Assembly: GCF_024498135.1 (NCBI RefSeq) | Contig: NZ_JANHOH010000001.1 | Location: 930,001-994,000 of the forward strand | Direction of reading: 5' to 3' | DNA from: Mucilaginibacter aquariorum | Lineage (GTDB): Bacteria > Bacteroidota > Bacteroidia > Sphingobacteriales > Sphingobacteriaceae | DNA: 64,000 nucleotides | Part shown: piece after piece, positions 52,663 to 60,799 of the stretch | Numbering within the stretch: the first letter of the stretch is position 1 | How the letters are laid out: the number at the start of each line of letters is the position of its first letter | The notes under the pieces: model-generated | The model's input: the letters and a program-made list of their open reading frames with translations, nothing else | What the model was told of the DNA's origin: nothing | Databases searched by the model: none | Position numbers and translations under genes: made by a program

Positions 52663-54126
52663 TTATTTCATAATGATTTCTTTTGCCCGCTGCAGCTCCA
52701 CGTCCAGGCCTTTAAGGTAATCGGCTATAGTAGGTTCAATGACGATATCCGGTATTACACCATGGCCAAAAGGATTGTCGGCCTTAGGCGTGGCCACAAC
52801 AAACTTCAACAGGGGTATGCCAATTTCCAGGCCGGTATGCGGGAGCTGCAGGGTGATCTTATAGCCACTGGTATTACCGTAATAACCACCACCCGTTTCC
52901 TCACCTACAAAGGTGGCAGCAGTATGGTTACGCATTAGGGAGGCAAACTCCGATCCGCCGGAATAGGTTAGGCCGCTGGTTAGCACCACTATTTTACCCA
53001 TATAACTGTGTTGGTGCGGCTTTTCATGCTCCTCTATACCCGGCTTGCGAAGGATACGACCGTCTTTTTCGAGGTAATGCTCGGCGCGCAGGGCGCTGTC
53101 AAGTTCGGCCCAATCGCCGGCGTAATCGGTATAACGGTAAAAGGAATAGTGAAAGGCAGAGGCCTGCACATAGTTGTATTTGATATAATCCTTATCCGTC
53201 ATAAATGATAGCAGGTAATCTTCATAGCCCTCGGTACCGCCGCCGTTTCGGCGTATGTCGATGATCAATTTGTTAATACCCAATCGTTCAAACGACGTAA
53301 AGGAGCGACTGACAAAATCACGAAATTCCATCCCGGCAGCCGTATACCGCTTTTTCTGAAAGGTATTAAAGGTTAAGATCGCCAGGTGCCTTACACTATC
53401 GGTCTCCAGTGTTGCGGGCAGGCTGTAGTTACTGTTTGAAATGGCCTTTATAGCTATAGTATAGGCAGCCCGGAACTGCTCCAGGTTCAGGGGCAAACAG
53501 CTTAATTTTCGCAAAACCCCTGAGGGGTCTTTGTATATGATCTCAAATGATTTAACAAACGGATAACAGCGGGCGTAGTACTGATTAAATTTGGCATTTT
53601 CTTCTATCCAGCGGTACTTGCCGGTCAGGTTAAAGCCATCCGACGGTTCATAGGACATAAACCTCCGCAGCAGCGAATCGCCGGATACCCCATTCACTGA
53701 AACCAGTTCACAGCCCTTTGTTTGCAAGCGGTTAAGGTTATTGATCATATAAACCTTCCCTTTGCTGATCTTGATGAATGCCGGAAGGTATACCGCGCGC
53801 AGCCTCATAACGTTTTGCAGCTGTTTGCTTAAACGTAGCGAAGTATGGCCTTCTTTTGTAAAACCAACTATCGGGGCAATAACCTGGTAAAAATCCAGGC
53901 CGTTCATGCCTTTATGGATTTTTGCCCGCTGGCCGGTAGCTACACTGTCAAATTCGCGGTAGCTGTTGTACCAGTATAAGCCCGTATGCGCTTCTTTCAA
54001 CGCACTTATCAGTAAGTCATAATCTGCATATAGTTCGCCCGTTGGATAGGCTTTCAGTGCAAGGCTGTCCTGTGCATCCGCCAGCATGAACCGGTAGCAA
54101 AAAAGAAACGTTATAAGGTATCTCAT
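52663..54126 (-). CDS. S41-family (C-terminal-processing-type) peptidase
   Basis: A 487-residue exported protein (signal peptide ending MLADAQ) of the S41 family. The catalytic Ser lies in VVLTSGLTYSGGSEF (TSGxTxSGG), and upstream is IIDIRRNGGGTEGY, the strand leading to the active site. The N-terminal about 150 residues hold a helical region and a reduced PDZ-like part. It probably degrades or processes periplasmic proteins. It is convergent with the GH43 gene and 52 bases downstream of the start of no other gene; the AraC gene lies beyond its start on the same strand. Confidence 0.85.
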   Translation of the reverse strand: MRYLITFLFCYRFMLADAQDSLALKAYPTGELYADYDLLISALKEAHTGLYWYNSYREFDSVATGQRAKIHKGMNGLDFYQVIAPIVGFTKEGHTSLRLSKQLQNVMRLRAVYLPAFIKISKGKVYMINNLNRLQTKGCELVSVNGVSGDSLLRRFMSYEPSDGFNLTGKYRWIEENAKFNQYYARCYPFVKSFEIIYKDPSGVLRKLSCLPLNLEQFRAAYTIAIKAISNSNYSLPATLETDSVRHLAILTFNTFQKKRYTAAGMEFRDFVSRSFTSFERLGINKLIIDIRRNGGGTEGYEDYLLSFMTDKDYIKYNYVQASAFHYSFYRYTDYAGDWAELDSALRAEHYLEKDGRILRKPGIEEHEKPHQHSYMGKIVVLTSGLTYSGGSEFASLMRNHTAATFVGEETGGGYYGNTSGYKITLQLPHTGLEIGIPLLKFVVATPKADNPFGHGVIPDIVIEPTIADYLKGLDVELQRAKEIIMK

Positions 54127-54178
54127 GCGGCTAATTTAGGAGGAATAACCAAGCTAAAATAGAATGTAATTAGCCATA

Positions 54179-54949
54179 TTACAATGCACGGTAATCGCCG
54201 GGCCTTAGGCCGGTTAGTTCCCTGAAGGTCCGGGTAAAATGGCTTTGGTCGGCAAAACCGCAATGAAAGGCAATATCAGTAAGCGAAAGCCTGCCCGAGC
54301 GCATAAGTTCCATGGCTTTTCCGATTTGCAACTTTCGTTGGTAGGCGCTGAGCGTACAGCCGAAAAAACGCGGGAAATACCTCGAAATAGTGACCGGATG
54401 AACGCCGGCAACGTTAGCAAGGTGGGCCAATGAAACAGGCCGACCGATATGGTCCCGCAAAAACTCTTCAACCAGAAAAATCCAGGCTGGTTTAATAAGA
54501 GGCAAATCGCCGGTTACCAATTGCATAAAGGTCTCTCCCATTTCGTTTACACGGCCCAATTGCATCCCCTGGTAAAGGCGCAGCATGCCGAATCGTGTAT
54601 CCGGCCGTGCGAGCGCAGATTCAATAGCCGCTTCTGTGATTTCGTAGCGTTTTAGGAGACCGGCATCTATCTCAACATTGATATGCCGGGAATCTTTACT
54701 GACCGCGGTCACCTGGTGAGCTTCCCCCGCATGATAAAAGGTGATATGGCCAGGCCCGCGAACAGTCTCTACTTTTTTCTTTTCGGTACAATACCCGGTG
54801 ATCACGAAGCTGAAATGTGCGTTCTTATGGTAGTGCCGTTCGCTATTGAACCGCTCACACAGATACGAAGTATGACAACAAATAAGGCCATCATGCTCTG
54901 CGCGCCGGAGAATGTTGCCTGAATATTGGCCATTAGCGAGTTCCTGCAT
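54179..54949 (-). CDS. AraC-family regulator with cupin sensor
   Basis: A 256-residue AraC-family protein. The N-terminal part (about 20-110) is a cupin (RHYHKNAHFSFVITGYCTEK, then GPGHITFYHAGEAHQ). The C-terminal domain has HTH motifs (VSLAHLANVAGVHPVTISRYF and LTDIAFHCGFADQSHFTRTF) and ends TGLRPGDYRAL. It lies 52 bases before the S41 peptidase start on the same strand, so they may be co-transcribed. Target genes unknown. Confidence 0.9.
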   Translation of the reverse strand: MQELANGQYSGNILRRAEHDGLICCHTSYLCERFNSERHYHKNAHFSFVITGYCTEKKKVETVRGPGHITFYHAGEAHQVTAVSKDSRHINVEIDAGLLKRYEITEAAIESALARPDTRFGMLRLYQGMQLGRVNEMGETFMQLVTGDLPLIKPAWIFLVEEFLRDHIGRPVSLAHLANVAGVHPVTISRYFPRFFGCTLSAYQRKLQIGKAMELMRSGRLSLTDIAFHCGFADQSHFTRTFRELTGLRPGDYRAL

Positions 54950-55133
54950 ATTGTAAAAGACACCTGGAACATCAAAACGTTACAGGTTATACAGCTAAGT
55001 TAGTGATAAAATTGGGCCGATTAAATTGTATGCCAATTGACAGACTTAGATAGTAGATTTGGTATTATACTTTAAGATAGTGGTTTTAATGCCTAATTTT
55101 ATTAAAAAATAACTACCTCATAACGCAGTAACT

Positions 55134-56378
55134 ATGAAAAAACACTGTCATCTGCTTTTCATATTGGCGCTGTGCTGCCAAACCAGCCTTAGCCATGCGC
55201 AAAAAAATCCAAAGACAGGCATTCAATTTTTCCGTGGCAACTGGGCCGCGCTGCTCAAGACAGCCGCCCGGCAACATAAACTGATCTTTGTGGACGTTTA
55301 CACCGAATGGTGCGTTCCCTGCAAGCGAATGGAAAAGGAAGTTTTCCCGCTGGCAAAAGTGGGGAAGGTATACGATTCGCTTTTTGTAAGTTACCGGTTG
55401 GACGCTGAGCATGGCCAGGGCCCCAAACTGGCTGCTGCATATGCCGTTAAAGCTTACCCTACCTACCTGTTCCTGGATAGCGCAGGTAATTTGTTATATC
55501 GTAGTGGCGACTATATGAACGCTTCAGCCCTGATCGCCGAAGGCCGTAAAGCAGCTTCTAAAAAGCAGGCTGGCGAAACGCTGGCCGAACTGGAGGACCG
55601 TTTTAAACGCGGCGACCGGCAGCCCGAGAGCCTTAAGGCACTGCTGGATAAACGGACGAGCCTGGGCATGGACAATGCCGAAATACTCAACGCCTATGTG
55701 GCTGTAATACCGCCCGAGCGCATACACAGTGCCGAAACGATCATCTATCTAAGCCAACATACGGGCAGTACGGTGTCTGCCGCCTTGCCGGTTATTCTTG
55801 AAGGTTTGAAGGGGCTGGATAGGGAACAGCAAAAACAAGTAAGCGACCGCCTTTACAACGGGTTGCTTTATTATGCACTTGGCAACGCGATCAAAGAAAA
55901 CAGATTGAACGATGCTGAAAAGCTGCTGGCAGACGTCAACAAGATCCGCCCCTGGCTGGACGAGCGGCGCCTCCCCTCGGCGGATAACCTTGCCCTGCAT
56001 TATTACCAGGCCACCCGAGACACGGCGGGACTGAAAAAGACCGGCTACCGAATGGCCGCCAAACAAATGACGATCAACATTGACTCCATCAAAAAAACAG
56101 ATAGTGTGTTGTTTGTGAAGGTAATGCAGCCCTTCCTGACAGGTAAACAGGATAGCACTAAGATCCCTGATTTCCAGGAGGAGAAACGGCACGCGGCAAA
56201 ACAGTACTCGGCAAATATCGCCAGTACCTTGTATACCGTAGCCAATGCCTTCAAGCTAACCCTCGATCCGAAAGACAAAGCCCTTTCAGATGCCTTGGTA
56301 TGGATGCGTTTTGCCTGCCAGATCTACCAGAACCCGGCCACACAAAAATTGAAAACGGAGCTGGAGGCGATGCGATGA
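55134..56378 (+). CDS. Exported thioredoxin-fold protein
   Basis: A 414-residue protein: signal peptide (ending SLSHAQ), then a thioredoxin-like domain (about 25-140) with active site FVDVYTEWCVPCKRME (CxxC) and the cis-Pro stretch AVKAYPTYLFLDSAG. The remaining about 270 residues are helical with no clear match. It probably reduces or isomerises disulfides in the periplasm. A strong terminator follows at 56484. The gene stands alone. Confidence 0.88.
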   Translation: MKKHCHLLFILALCCQTSLSHAQKNPKTGIQFFRGNWAALLKTAARQHKLIFVDVYTEWCVPCKRMEKEVFPLAKVGKVYDSLFVSYRLDAEHGQGPKLAAAYAVKAYPTYLFLDSAGNLLYRSGDYMNASALIAEGRKAASKKQAGETLAELEDRFKRGDRQPESLKALLDKRTSLGMDNAEILNAYVAVIPPERIHSAETIIYLSQHTGSTVSAALPVILEGLKGLDREQQKQVSDRLYNGLLYYALGNAIKENRLNDAEKLLADVNKIRPWLDERRLPSADNLALHYYQATRDTAGLKKTGYRMAAKQMTINIDSIKKTDSVLFVKVMQPFLTGKQDSTKIPDFQEEKRHAAKQYSANIASTLYTVANAFKLTLDPKDKALSDALVWMRFACQIYQNPATQKLKTELEAMR

Positions 56379-56483
56379 GCTGTAGTTTAGTTGAATAACT
56401 AATTGCAGTAGTACAGACCGTCATCACTAAGGAGCAGGAACTTTCCATCGGGTTTGATAAAAATAAGAATTAATAGTTTTGTT

Positions 56484-56518
56484 AAATAAGCCCGCTCAAA
56501 AACTGACCGGGCTTATTT
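56484..56518 (+). terminator. Rho-independent terminator after thioredoxin-like gene
   Basis: AAATAAGCCCG (56484-56494) pairs perfectly with CGGGCTTATTT (56508-56518) across a 13-base loop, giving an 11-bp stem with T-rich flank (TTATTTTA). It is the clearest terminator in the window and ends the transcript of the gene at 55134. The symmetry would also let it work on the opposite strand. Confidence 0.85.
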
Positions 56519-56554
56519 TATGATGGCTATTCAAGTGTTTTATGGGTAGCACAA

Positions 56555-56570
56555 ACTGATAAATATCAGT
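56555..56570. promoter_or_regulatory. FNR-type palindrome, copy 1 of the Crp/Fnr regulon
   Basis: ACTGATAAATATCAGT is a perfect inverted repeat (7-base arms, AA centre) with core TGAT-N4-ATCA. A further half-site CTGATA begins at 56578. The 14-base core CTGATAAATATCAG is identical, reading the other strand, to the site at 60688-60701 between the methyltransferase operon and the Crp/Fnr gene. It lies upstream of the small genes at 56642 and 56823. Confidence 0.65.
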
Positions 56571-56641
56571 ATCGGGGCTGATATTTTATTCCTATAGCGG
56601 GTGGAGTTTGAAGTATTTTTGACCATTGGGAAACTGAAGCC

Positions 56642-56809
56642 ATGGAAGGTAATAAGGAGAACCGGATATCAAAAAGCTTGATGAGTTTATTTAAAAAAAG
56701 CAGCAGCATCAAGGATCATTTCTTTATAGGTTATGATTTGCATAAAATATTTGTGCCGGTTTTTTTGTGCCGGTTATTCCTTGTTTATATATACAGCGAT
56801 TTAACCTAA
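56642..56809 (+). CDS. Candidate small protein, 55 residues
   Basis: A frame from ATG at 56642 to TAA at 56807-56809 gives a basic N-terminal half (MEGNKENRISKSLMSLFKKS) and a hydrophobic C-terminal half (FVPVFLCRLFLVYIYSDL), possibly a single membrane anchor. A GGAAGG-like purine stretch is nearby, and it follows an FNR-type palindrome by about 70 bases. Two 12-base direct repeats (TTTGTGCCGGTT, 56750-56761 and 56764-56775) lie inside it. I do not recognise it; it could be real and co-transcribed with the next gene. Confidence 0.35.
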   Translation: MEGNKENRISKSLMSLFKKSSSIKDHFFIGYDLHKIFVPVFLCRLFLVYIYSDLT

Positions 56810-56822
56810 TTTCTATATACCT

Positions 56823-57059
56823 ATGATCGGATTTCCTTTACGTGTAAATTATAATCAGCAAGGCTATAGCTATTATATTATCTCCGCTCCAAGTAAAAGG
56901 AGCCTTACCATTGAAATTCTTTTAGATGGTAAAAGTTACACGCTTATCCTGAATGAGAATAAATTGTGGATAGAGAAAGCCAGTGAAGAGAATTGCCCTC
57001 TGGAACCCGGATTGATCCTCGCCATTAGCAAGGCTGTGACCCAGCGCTATCCTATTTAA
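56823..57059 (+). CDS. Small conserved-looking hypothetical protein
   Basis: A 78-residue soluble protein with a strand-rich pattern (RVNYNQQGYSYYIISAPSKR, then ILLDGKSYTLILNENKLW) and a helical C-terminus. No family was recognised. It begins 13 bases after the candidate 55-residue gene and 252 bases after an FNR-type palindrome, and is convergent with the SulP gene (61 bases). The site suggests regulation by the Crp/Fnr protein encoded at 60800, with an unknown role. Confidence 0.65.
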   Translation: MIGFPLRVNYNQQGYSYYIISAPSKRSLTIEILLDGKSYTLILNENKLWIEKASEENCPLEPGLILAISKAVTQRYPI

Positions 57060-57119
57060 ACTCAGGAATTATAGTGGCCGGTTGTATAGGATAAATGTTG
57101 AGGATAGATCATGAGTGTA

Positions 57120-58808
57120 CTATTTATGATGCATTTGGTAAATGATGGCTTCTGATAAAACATCGTTTGCCCGTTTTAAAGCTTTTTCAAAAGTGTCACT
57201 GACATTGCCTTTCCCTATTTGAAATAATAAACGTGCTTTTTTTAACTCAGCCATTACCTGTTCGCTATTCACCTCGGAAAGAATGAGTTTTGTTCCTTTC
57301 TTTTTTATTTCCTGATGAACATCCCTTATTACCCGAATACCAGTCGCATCAATAACAGGTACGTTCCCCATCCGGATGATTAGTACCCTGGCCGGCTTCT
57401 CCAGCACTTTCATAGCGTCTTTAAATTTATAGGCCGCACCAAAAAACAGGGGACCATTGATCTCAAACACATCAACTCCCACTGGAATAACTTCCGGGGT
57501 ACGTTCCCGGTCAGGTAACTGATCTGCAGAAAAAACGGCCTGCTGTACAGAACTTGTCTGCATCATTTTACGCATAAACAGAAAGGCAGCCAGGATCATT
57601 CCAATTTCAATAGCTACGGTAAGGTCTACCAGTACGGTCAGTCCAAAGGTGGTCAGTAAAACGGCGGCATCACTTTTTGAGCCTTTAAATACATCTATAA
57701 AATTTTCCAGTTCGCTCATGTTCCAGGCAACCACTATCAATATCCCCGCAAGTGTTGCCATCGGGATCAGCGCAGCCCATTTGCCCGCAAAAAGCATAAT
57801 CAGGAGCAGGGAGATGGCGTGGATGACACCGGCAATGGGCGTTCGCCCACCGTTTTTAACATTAGTGGCTGTTCTCGCAATCGCACCGGTGGCAGGTATT
57901 CCCCCAAAAATGGAGGAGCAGATATTCGCGAATCCCTGAGCGATCAGTTCTGTATTAGACCGGTGGTTCCCACCGATCATACCATCTGCAACAACAGCTG
58001 ATAATAATGATTCAATACTGCCCAGCAATGCGATTGTAAAAGCAGGCCTGATCAATTGCTGGAAGGTTGCCAGGCTAACGCCCGGAATAACCGGGCGTGG
58101 TAAAGACGATGGGATTTCTCCAAAGCGACTGCCAATGGTTTCTACAGGAAGATGAAAGAACCAAACAACCCACGTGCTTATTACAATAGCGATCAGTGAG
58201 CCTGGAATCTTTTGGGTTATTTTGGGCCACAGCAAAACAACCAGTACGGTAAAAACCCCAATGAACAAGGCATATAGATTCACCGAGGCCAGGTGCTGGC
58301 CGTATGTTATCCACTTGCTGATAAAATCAGCAGGAACGCTTCCCATTTTCAAACCCAAAAAGTCTTTGACCTCGGAGGAGAAAATGATCACAGCGATCCC
58401 GGTGGTAAAACCAATGATCAGAGGATAGGGAATGTATTTGATAGTATTGCCCAATTTGACCACGCCCATTATAACCAGGAGTATCCCGGCAATAAAAGTG
58501 GAGATAACTAAGCCGCTGACCCCAAACTGCTGAACGATTTCATAAACGATGACGATAAAGGCGCCTGTAGGTCCGCCGATCTGTACCCGGCTACCTCCCA
58601 ACGTGGATATAATCAAGCCAGCAATAATAGCCGTAAAAATTCCTTTTTCAGGAGGTACACCAGAAGCGATAGCAAACGCTATAGCTAAAGGCAAGGCCAC
58701 AATACCAACAATTACACCGGCAACTACATCTTTATAAAATTGCGCCAGGGTATAATTTTCGAGGGTATCAATCAGCTTTGGTCTGAACAAATTTGTCATA
58801 CTGCTCAT
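57120..58808 (-). CDS. SulP-family inorganic anion transporter with STAS domain
   Basis: A 562-residue SulP/SLC26 transporter. The start (YKDVVAGVIVGIVALPLAIA) has the conserved SulP signature, about 12-14 membrane segments follow, and the C-terminal STAS domain runs from about 430 (VFEINGPLFFGAAYKF ... VPVIDATGIRVIRDVHQE). It moves sulfate, bicarbonate or another anion across the inner membrane; the substrate is open. The ATG at 58808 overlaps the DUF983 stop in TAATG, so this start is preferred over the one 12 bases further upstream. It is the last gene of a four-gene minus-strand operon headed by a Crp/Fnr-type site. Confidence 0.92.
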   Translation of the reverse strand: MSSMTNLFRPKLIDTLENYTLAQFYKDVVAGVIVGIVALPLAIAFAIASGVPPEKGIFTAIIAGLIISTLGGSRVQIGGPTGAFIVIVYEIVQQFGVSGLVISTFIAGILLVIMGVVKLGNTIKYIPYPLIIGFTTGIAVIIFSSEVKDFLGLKMGSVPADFISKWITYGQHLASVNLYALFIGVFTVLVVLLWPKITQKIPGSLIAIVISTWVVWFFHLPVETIGSRFGEIPSSLPRPVIPGVSLATFQQLIRPAFTIALLGSIESLLSAVVADGMIGGNHRSNTELIAQGFANICSSIFGGIPATGAIARTATNVKNGGRTPIAGVIHAISLLLIMLFAGKWAALIPMATLAGILIVVAWNMSELENFIDVFKGSKSDAAVLLTTFGLTVLVDLTVAIEIGMILAAFLFMRKMMQTSSVQQAVFSADQLPDRERTPEVIPVGVDVFEINGPLFFGAAYKFKDAMKVLEKPARVLIIRMGNVPVIDATGIRVIRDVHQEIKKKGTKLILSEVNSEQVMAELKKARLLFQIGKGNVSDTFEKALKRANDVLSEAIIYQMHHK

Positions 58809-59233
58809 TATTTGAACCATTTATATTTATTCCCGTCTGTTGGTGTATCTGCATCCAGATGTGGCCGATAATGCACCTTGGGTGACAACCAGTAGAGCAG
58901 TATCACGCGGGAGTATCGGAAATTCAGCGGTGAAAGGACGAATAAACCGCCCAGGATTGTGGCAAGATATAACCATGGTGAATCGTTATTGCCAGTGATC
59001 AGGAAGGTGGCTACCCATAAAATCCCCCCTTCTACAACATTCATGGCGTAGCTCACATACATCGCCGCATAGAAATAGCCCGGCTCGATCTCAAAGACCA
59101 TCTGGCAATGCGGGCAGTTCAGGTTGACTCTGTTGGAACCAAAGCTGTAAGTGGCCCCCTCAAACATATCCCCCCTGCGACAGCGCGGGCATTTGGCATG
59201 CAGCATGGCCCATGATTTTGTTGTTTTTGCCAT
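58808..59233 (-). CDS. DUF983 membrane protein with zinc-finger pair
   Basis: A 141-residue DUF983 protein. Residues about 14-43 hold two CxxC pairs (KCPRCRRGDMFEG and NCPHCQMVFE), a likely zinc ribbon, followed by GYFYAAMYVSYAMNVVEGG and two membrane segments. The C-terminal part ends in the cytoplasm. Function unknown; DUF983 proteins often lie next to respiration- or transport-related genes. Its stop overlaps the SulP start (TAATG), and it starts 64 bases after the second methyltransferase-like gene. It is probably co-expressed with both. Confidence 0.88.
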   Translation of the reverse strand: MAKTTKSWAMLHAKCPRCRRGDMFEGATYSFGSNRVNLNCPHCQMVFEIEPGYFYAAMYVSYAMNVVEGGILWVATFLITGNNDSPWLYLATILGGLFVLSPLNFRYSRVILLYWLSPKVHYRPHLDADTPTDGNKYKWFK

Positions 59234-59297
59234 TATCTATTTTATCAATGCTGAGCTTCATTTATAAGCCCTTGAATTATTATGTTGGTCCCGGAAC

Positions 59298-59963
59298 TCA
59301 TTCTTTGATCCACATTTTCAGAAACCTGCTATAGGAATTACTGACCAACCGGTAACCTGGCGGAACCTGGCCATCAGCGCCATGGAATGTCACCAGCCTT
59401 GTCTCCGGAGGCTTTTTGTCCAGCATTTCATAAACAAACCGGCTATAGCGATCATAAAGCTCAAAGGATGTTTTTACCGCATAATCAATCCGGCTATCAG
59501 GTTCGATATTTTCGTAAAAAGGATTGTAAAAATAAAAGTGGTCGTAATCATCAAAGGCCAGCTCGGTCAGGTTACCATGAATGAAACTCACATTGAGTAA
59601 ATCGATCTCTTCCCTGGCCATTTCCGCGAAAGTAAATAGTTCGCTCCGCTGTTCAATACCGTAAAATGTCGTTCCGGGATGAAAGAATCCTGCTACGAGG
59701 CAGAACTTTCCGACACCGCTGCCAATGTCCAAAACTTTGGCGTCTGGCATTGCCAGGAACTCACCCGCTTTTTTAGCGATATCGACGGAGGTCCAGTGCA
59801 TAGGTGATAATGCCCGAATATGCTCGGGGTACAGGTCGTCAAAAGCATTATCTTTACGGAAAAGGGACGGACTTAAAGTATCGTCGAGCATACTGCTGTC
59901 TTTTTTATCGGTTTCAAAACTCCTGAAGGGAGCGGTTAAAAATTTGAACACATTCACTTGCAT
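59298..59963 (-). CDS. Class I SAM-dependent methyltransferase-like protein, paralogue 2
   Basis: A 221-residue Rossmann-fold protein. The SAM-binding motif VLDIGSGVGKFCLVAG (about 77-92) is followed by the acidic motif II FYGIEQR. A fourth-strand motif FYFYNPFYENIEPDSRIDY takes the place of the NPPY or DLI motif of other classes. The C-terminus ends RFLKMWIKE, the same as its paralogue. The ATG at 59963 overlaps the stop of the preceding gene (TAATG), so this start is preferred to the longer 59978 one. The pairing of two half-diverged copies suggests a heterodimer or different substrates. The substrate is unknown; DOT1-like lysine methyltransferases have a somewhat similar GxGxx-C and YGxE pattern. 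Confidence 0.8.
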   Translation of the reverse strand: MQVNVFKFLTAPFRSFETDKKDSSMLDDTLSPSLFRKDNAFDDLYPEHIRALSPMHWTSVDIAKKAGEFLAMPDAKVLDIGSGVGKFCLVAGFFHPGTTFYGIEQRSELFTFAEMAREEIDLLNVSFIHGNLTELAFDDYDHFYFYNPFYENIEPDSRIDYAVKTSFELYDRYSRFVYEMLDKKPPETRLVTFHGADGQVPPGYRLVSNSYSRFLKMWIKE

Positions 59964-60628
59964 TATTCTTTGATCCACATTTTTAGCAAAGTATCTGAGG
60001 AAACATCTGCCAGCCTATATTCTGGCGGGATCTCATGTTCTAAACTGTGGAAGGTGACCAGGCGCGTTCCCGCAGGTTTTGAACTTAGCGCCATATAAAG
60101 GTATTGGGTATAGTAGTTATATAAGCCCTCTGATAATTCAATGGTATTATCAATTTGGTTTACCGGATCAATATTCTCGTAGAATGAATTATAAAAATAG
60201 AAGTGATCAAATTCCTTAAAATTGATCTGGGTGATATTGCCGTAAATAAAGTTTACATTGGGTAAGTTTGTAGATTTTTTGATATCTTCTGCCAAATGAT
60301 GCAATTCATGTCTTTGCTCAACCCCGTAAAAAAAAGTTTCCCGGAAATGATAACCCGCAGCCAGGCAGAATTTACCAGCGCCACTACCAATATCAAGCAC
60401 CCGGGCGTTTGGTAAAGACAGGAATTCGGCAGCTTTTTGGGCAATAGACAACGGGGTGAAATATTTGAGTGGTAGTAATTGAAAATGTTTTGGGTATAGC
60501 CAATCAAATTCCGTGTCGTTGCTGAATATGCGTTTATTGACCAGGTTGTTTTCCGGCGACCGGAGTATTTCTTGTTTGATCCAATCCCGTGGACGGAGCG
60601 GCAGATGCGAAAACGGATCATCTTTCAT
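59963..60628 (-). CDS. Class I SAM-dependent methyltransferase-like protein, paralogue 1
   Basis: A 221-residue protein with the same fold and motifs as its downstream neighbour: VLDIGSGAGKFCLAAG, FYGVEQRHEL, FYFYNSFYENIDPVNQIDN, and the shared C-terminus LLKMWIKE. The two are about half identical by eye. The frame is open to 60676, but the ATG at 60628 gives a shared N-terminal start (MKDDPFSHLPLRPRDW) and lies 6 bases after a -7 element at 60635-60642, so it is preferred. It is the first gene of the operon to SulP and is divergent from the Crp/Fnr gene. The methylation target is unknown. Confidence 0.8.
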   Translation of the reverse strand: MKDDPFSHLPLRPRDWIKQEILRSPENNLVNKRIFSNDTEFDWLYPKHFQLLPLKYFTPLSIAQKAAEFLSLPNARVLDIGSGAGKFCLAAGYHFRETFFYGVEQRHELHHLAEDIKKSTNLPNVNFIYGNITQINFKEFDHFYFYNSFYENIDPVNQIDNTIELSEGLYNYYTQYLYMALSSKPAGTRLVTFHSLEHEIPPEYRLADVSSDTLLKMWIKE

Positions 60629-60634
60629 TGTATA

Positions 60635-60642
60635 CAAATTTA
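60635..60642 (-). promoter_or_regulatory. -7 element of the methyltransferase-SulP operon
   Basis: TAAATTTG on the minus strand matches TAnnTTTG; its last base is 6 bases before the ATG at 60628, giving a leaderless or nearly leaderless start. The FNR-type palindrome (centre near 60694.5) lies about 65 bases upstream of the expected start site, a normal activating distance for Crp/Fnr proteins. Confidence 0.6.
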
Positions 60643-60687
60643 GACCTATAGCGGCGGCAATGGTATGGTATGACATCAGTATACGGG

Positions 60688-60701
60688 CTGATATTTATCA
60701 G
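60688..60701. promoter_or_regulatory. FNR-type palindrome, copy 2 of the Crp/Fnr regulon
   Basis: CTGATATTTATCAG is a perfect inverted repeat with core TGAT-N4-ATCA, and a further half-site ATCAG lies at 60675-60679. Its reverse complement is identical over 14 bases to the site at 56555-56570. It sits between the divergent methyltransferase operon (ATG 60628) and the Crp/Fnr gene (ATG 60800), where it could activate the first and regulate the second. Confidence 0.7.
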
Positions 60702-60787
60702 TTTTTGCCAATAAACAGGAGCTTTATATCTTCCGGGCGAGTTCATGCGGCGTGCGGGAGCAGTTAAAAACAGGCTTTAATAATTCG

Positions 60788-60795
60788 TATCTTTG
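60788..60795 (+). promoter_or_regulatory. -7 element giving a leaderless start for the Crp/Fnr gene
   Basis: TATCTTTG matches TAnnTTTG and is separated from the ATG at 60800 by four bases (TAAC), the same layout as at 47863-47870. A -33 motif is not evident. Confidence 0.5.
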
Positions 60796-60799
60796 TAAC

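Noticed and set aside
55749..56192. 147-codon open frame on the minus strand
   Set aside because: Antisense to the thioredoxin-like gene, with no family match.
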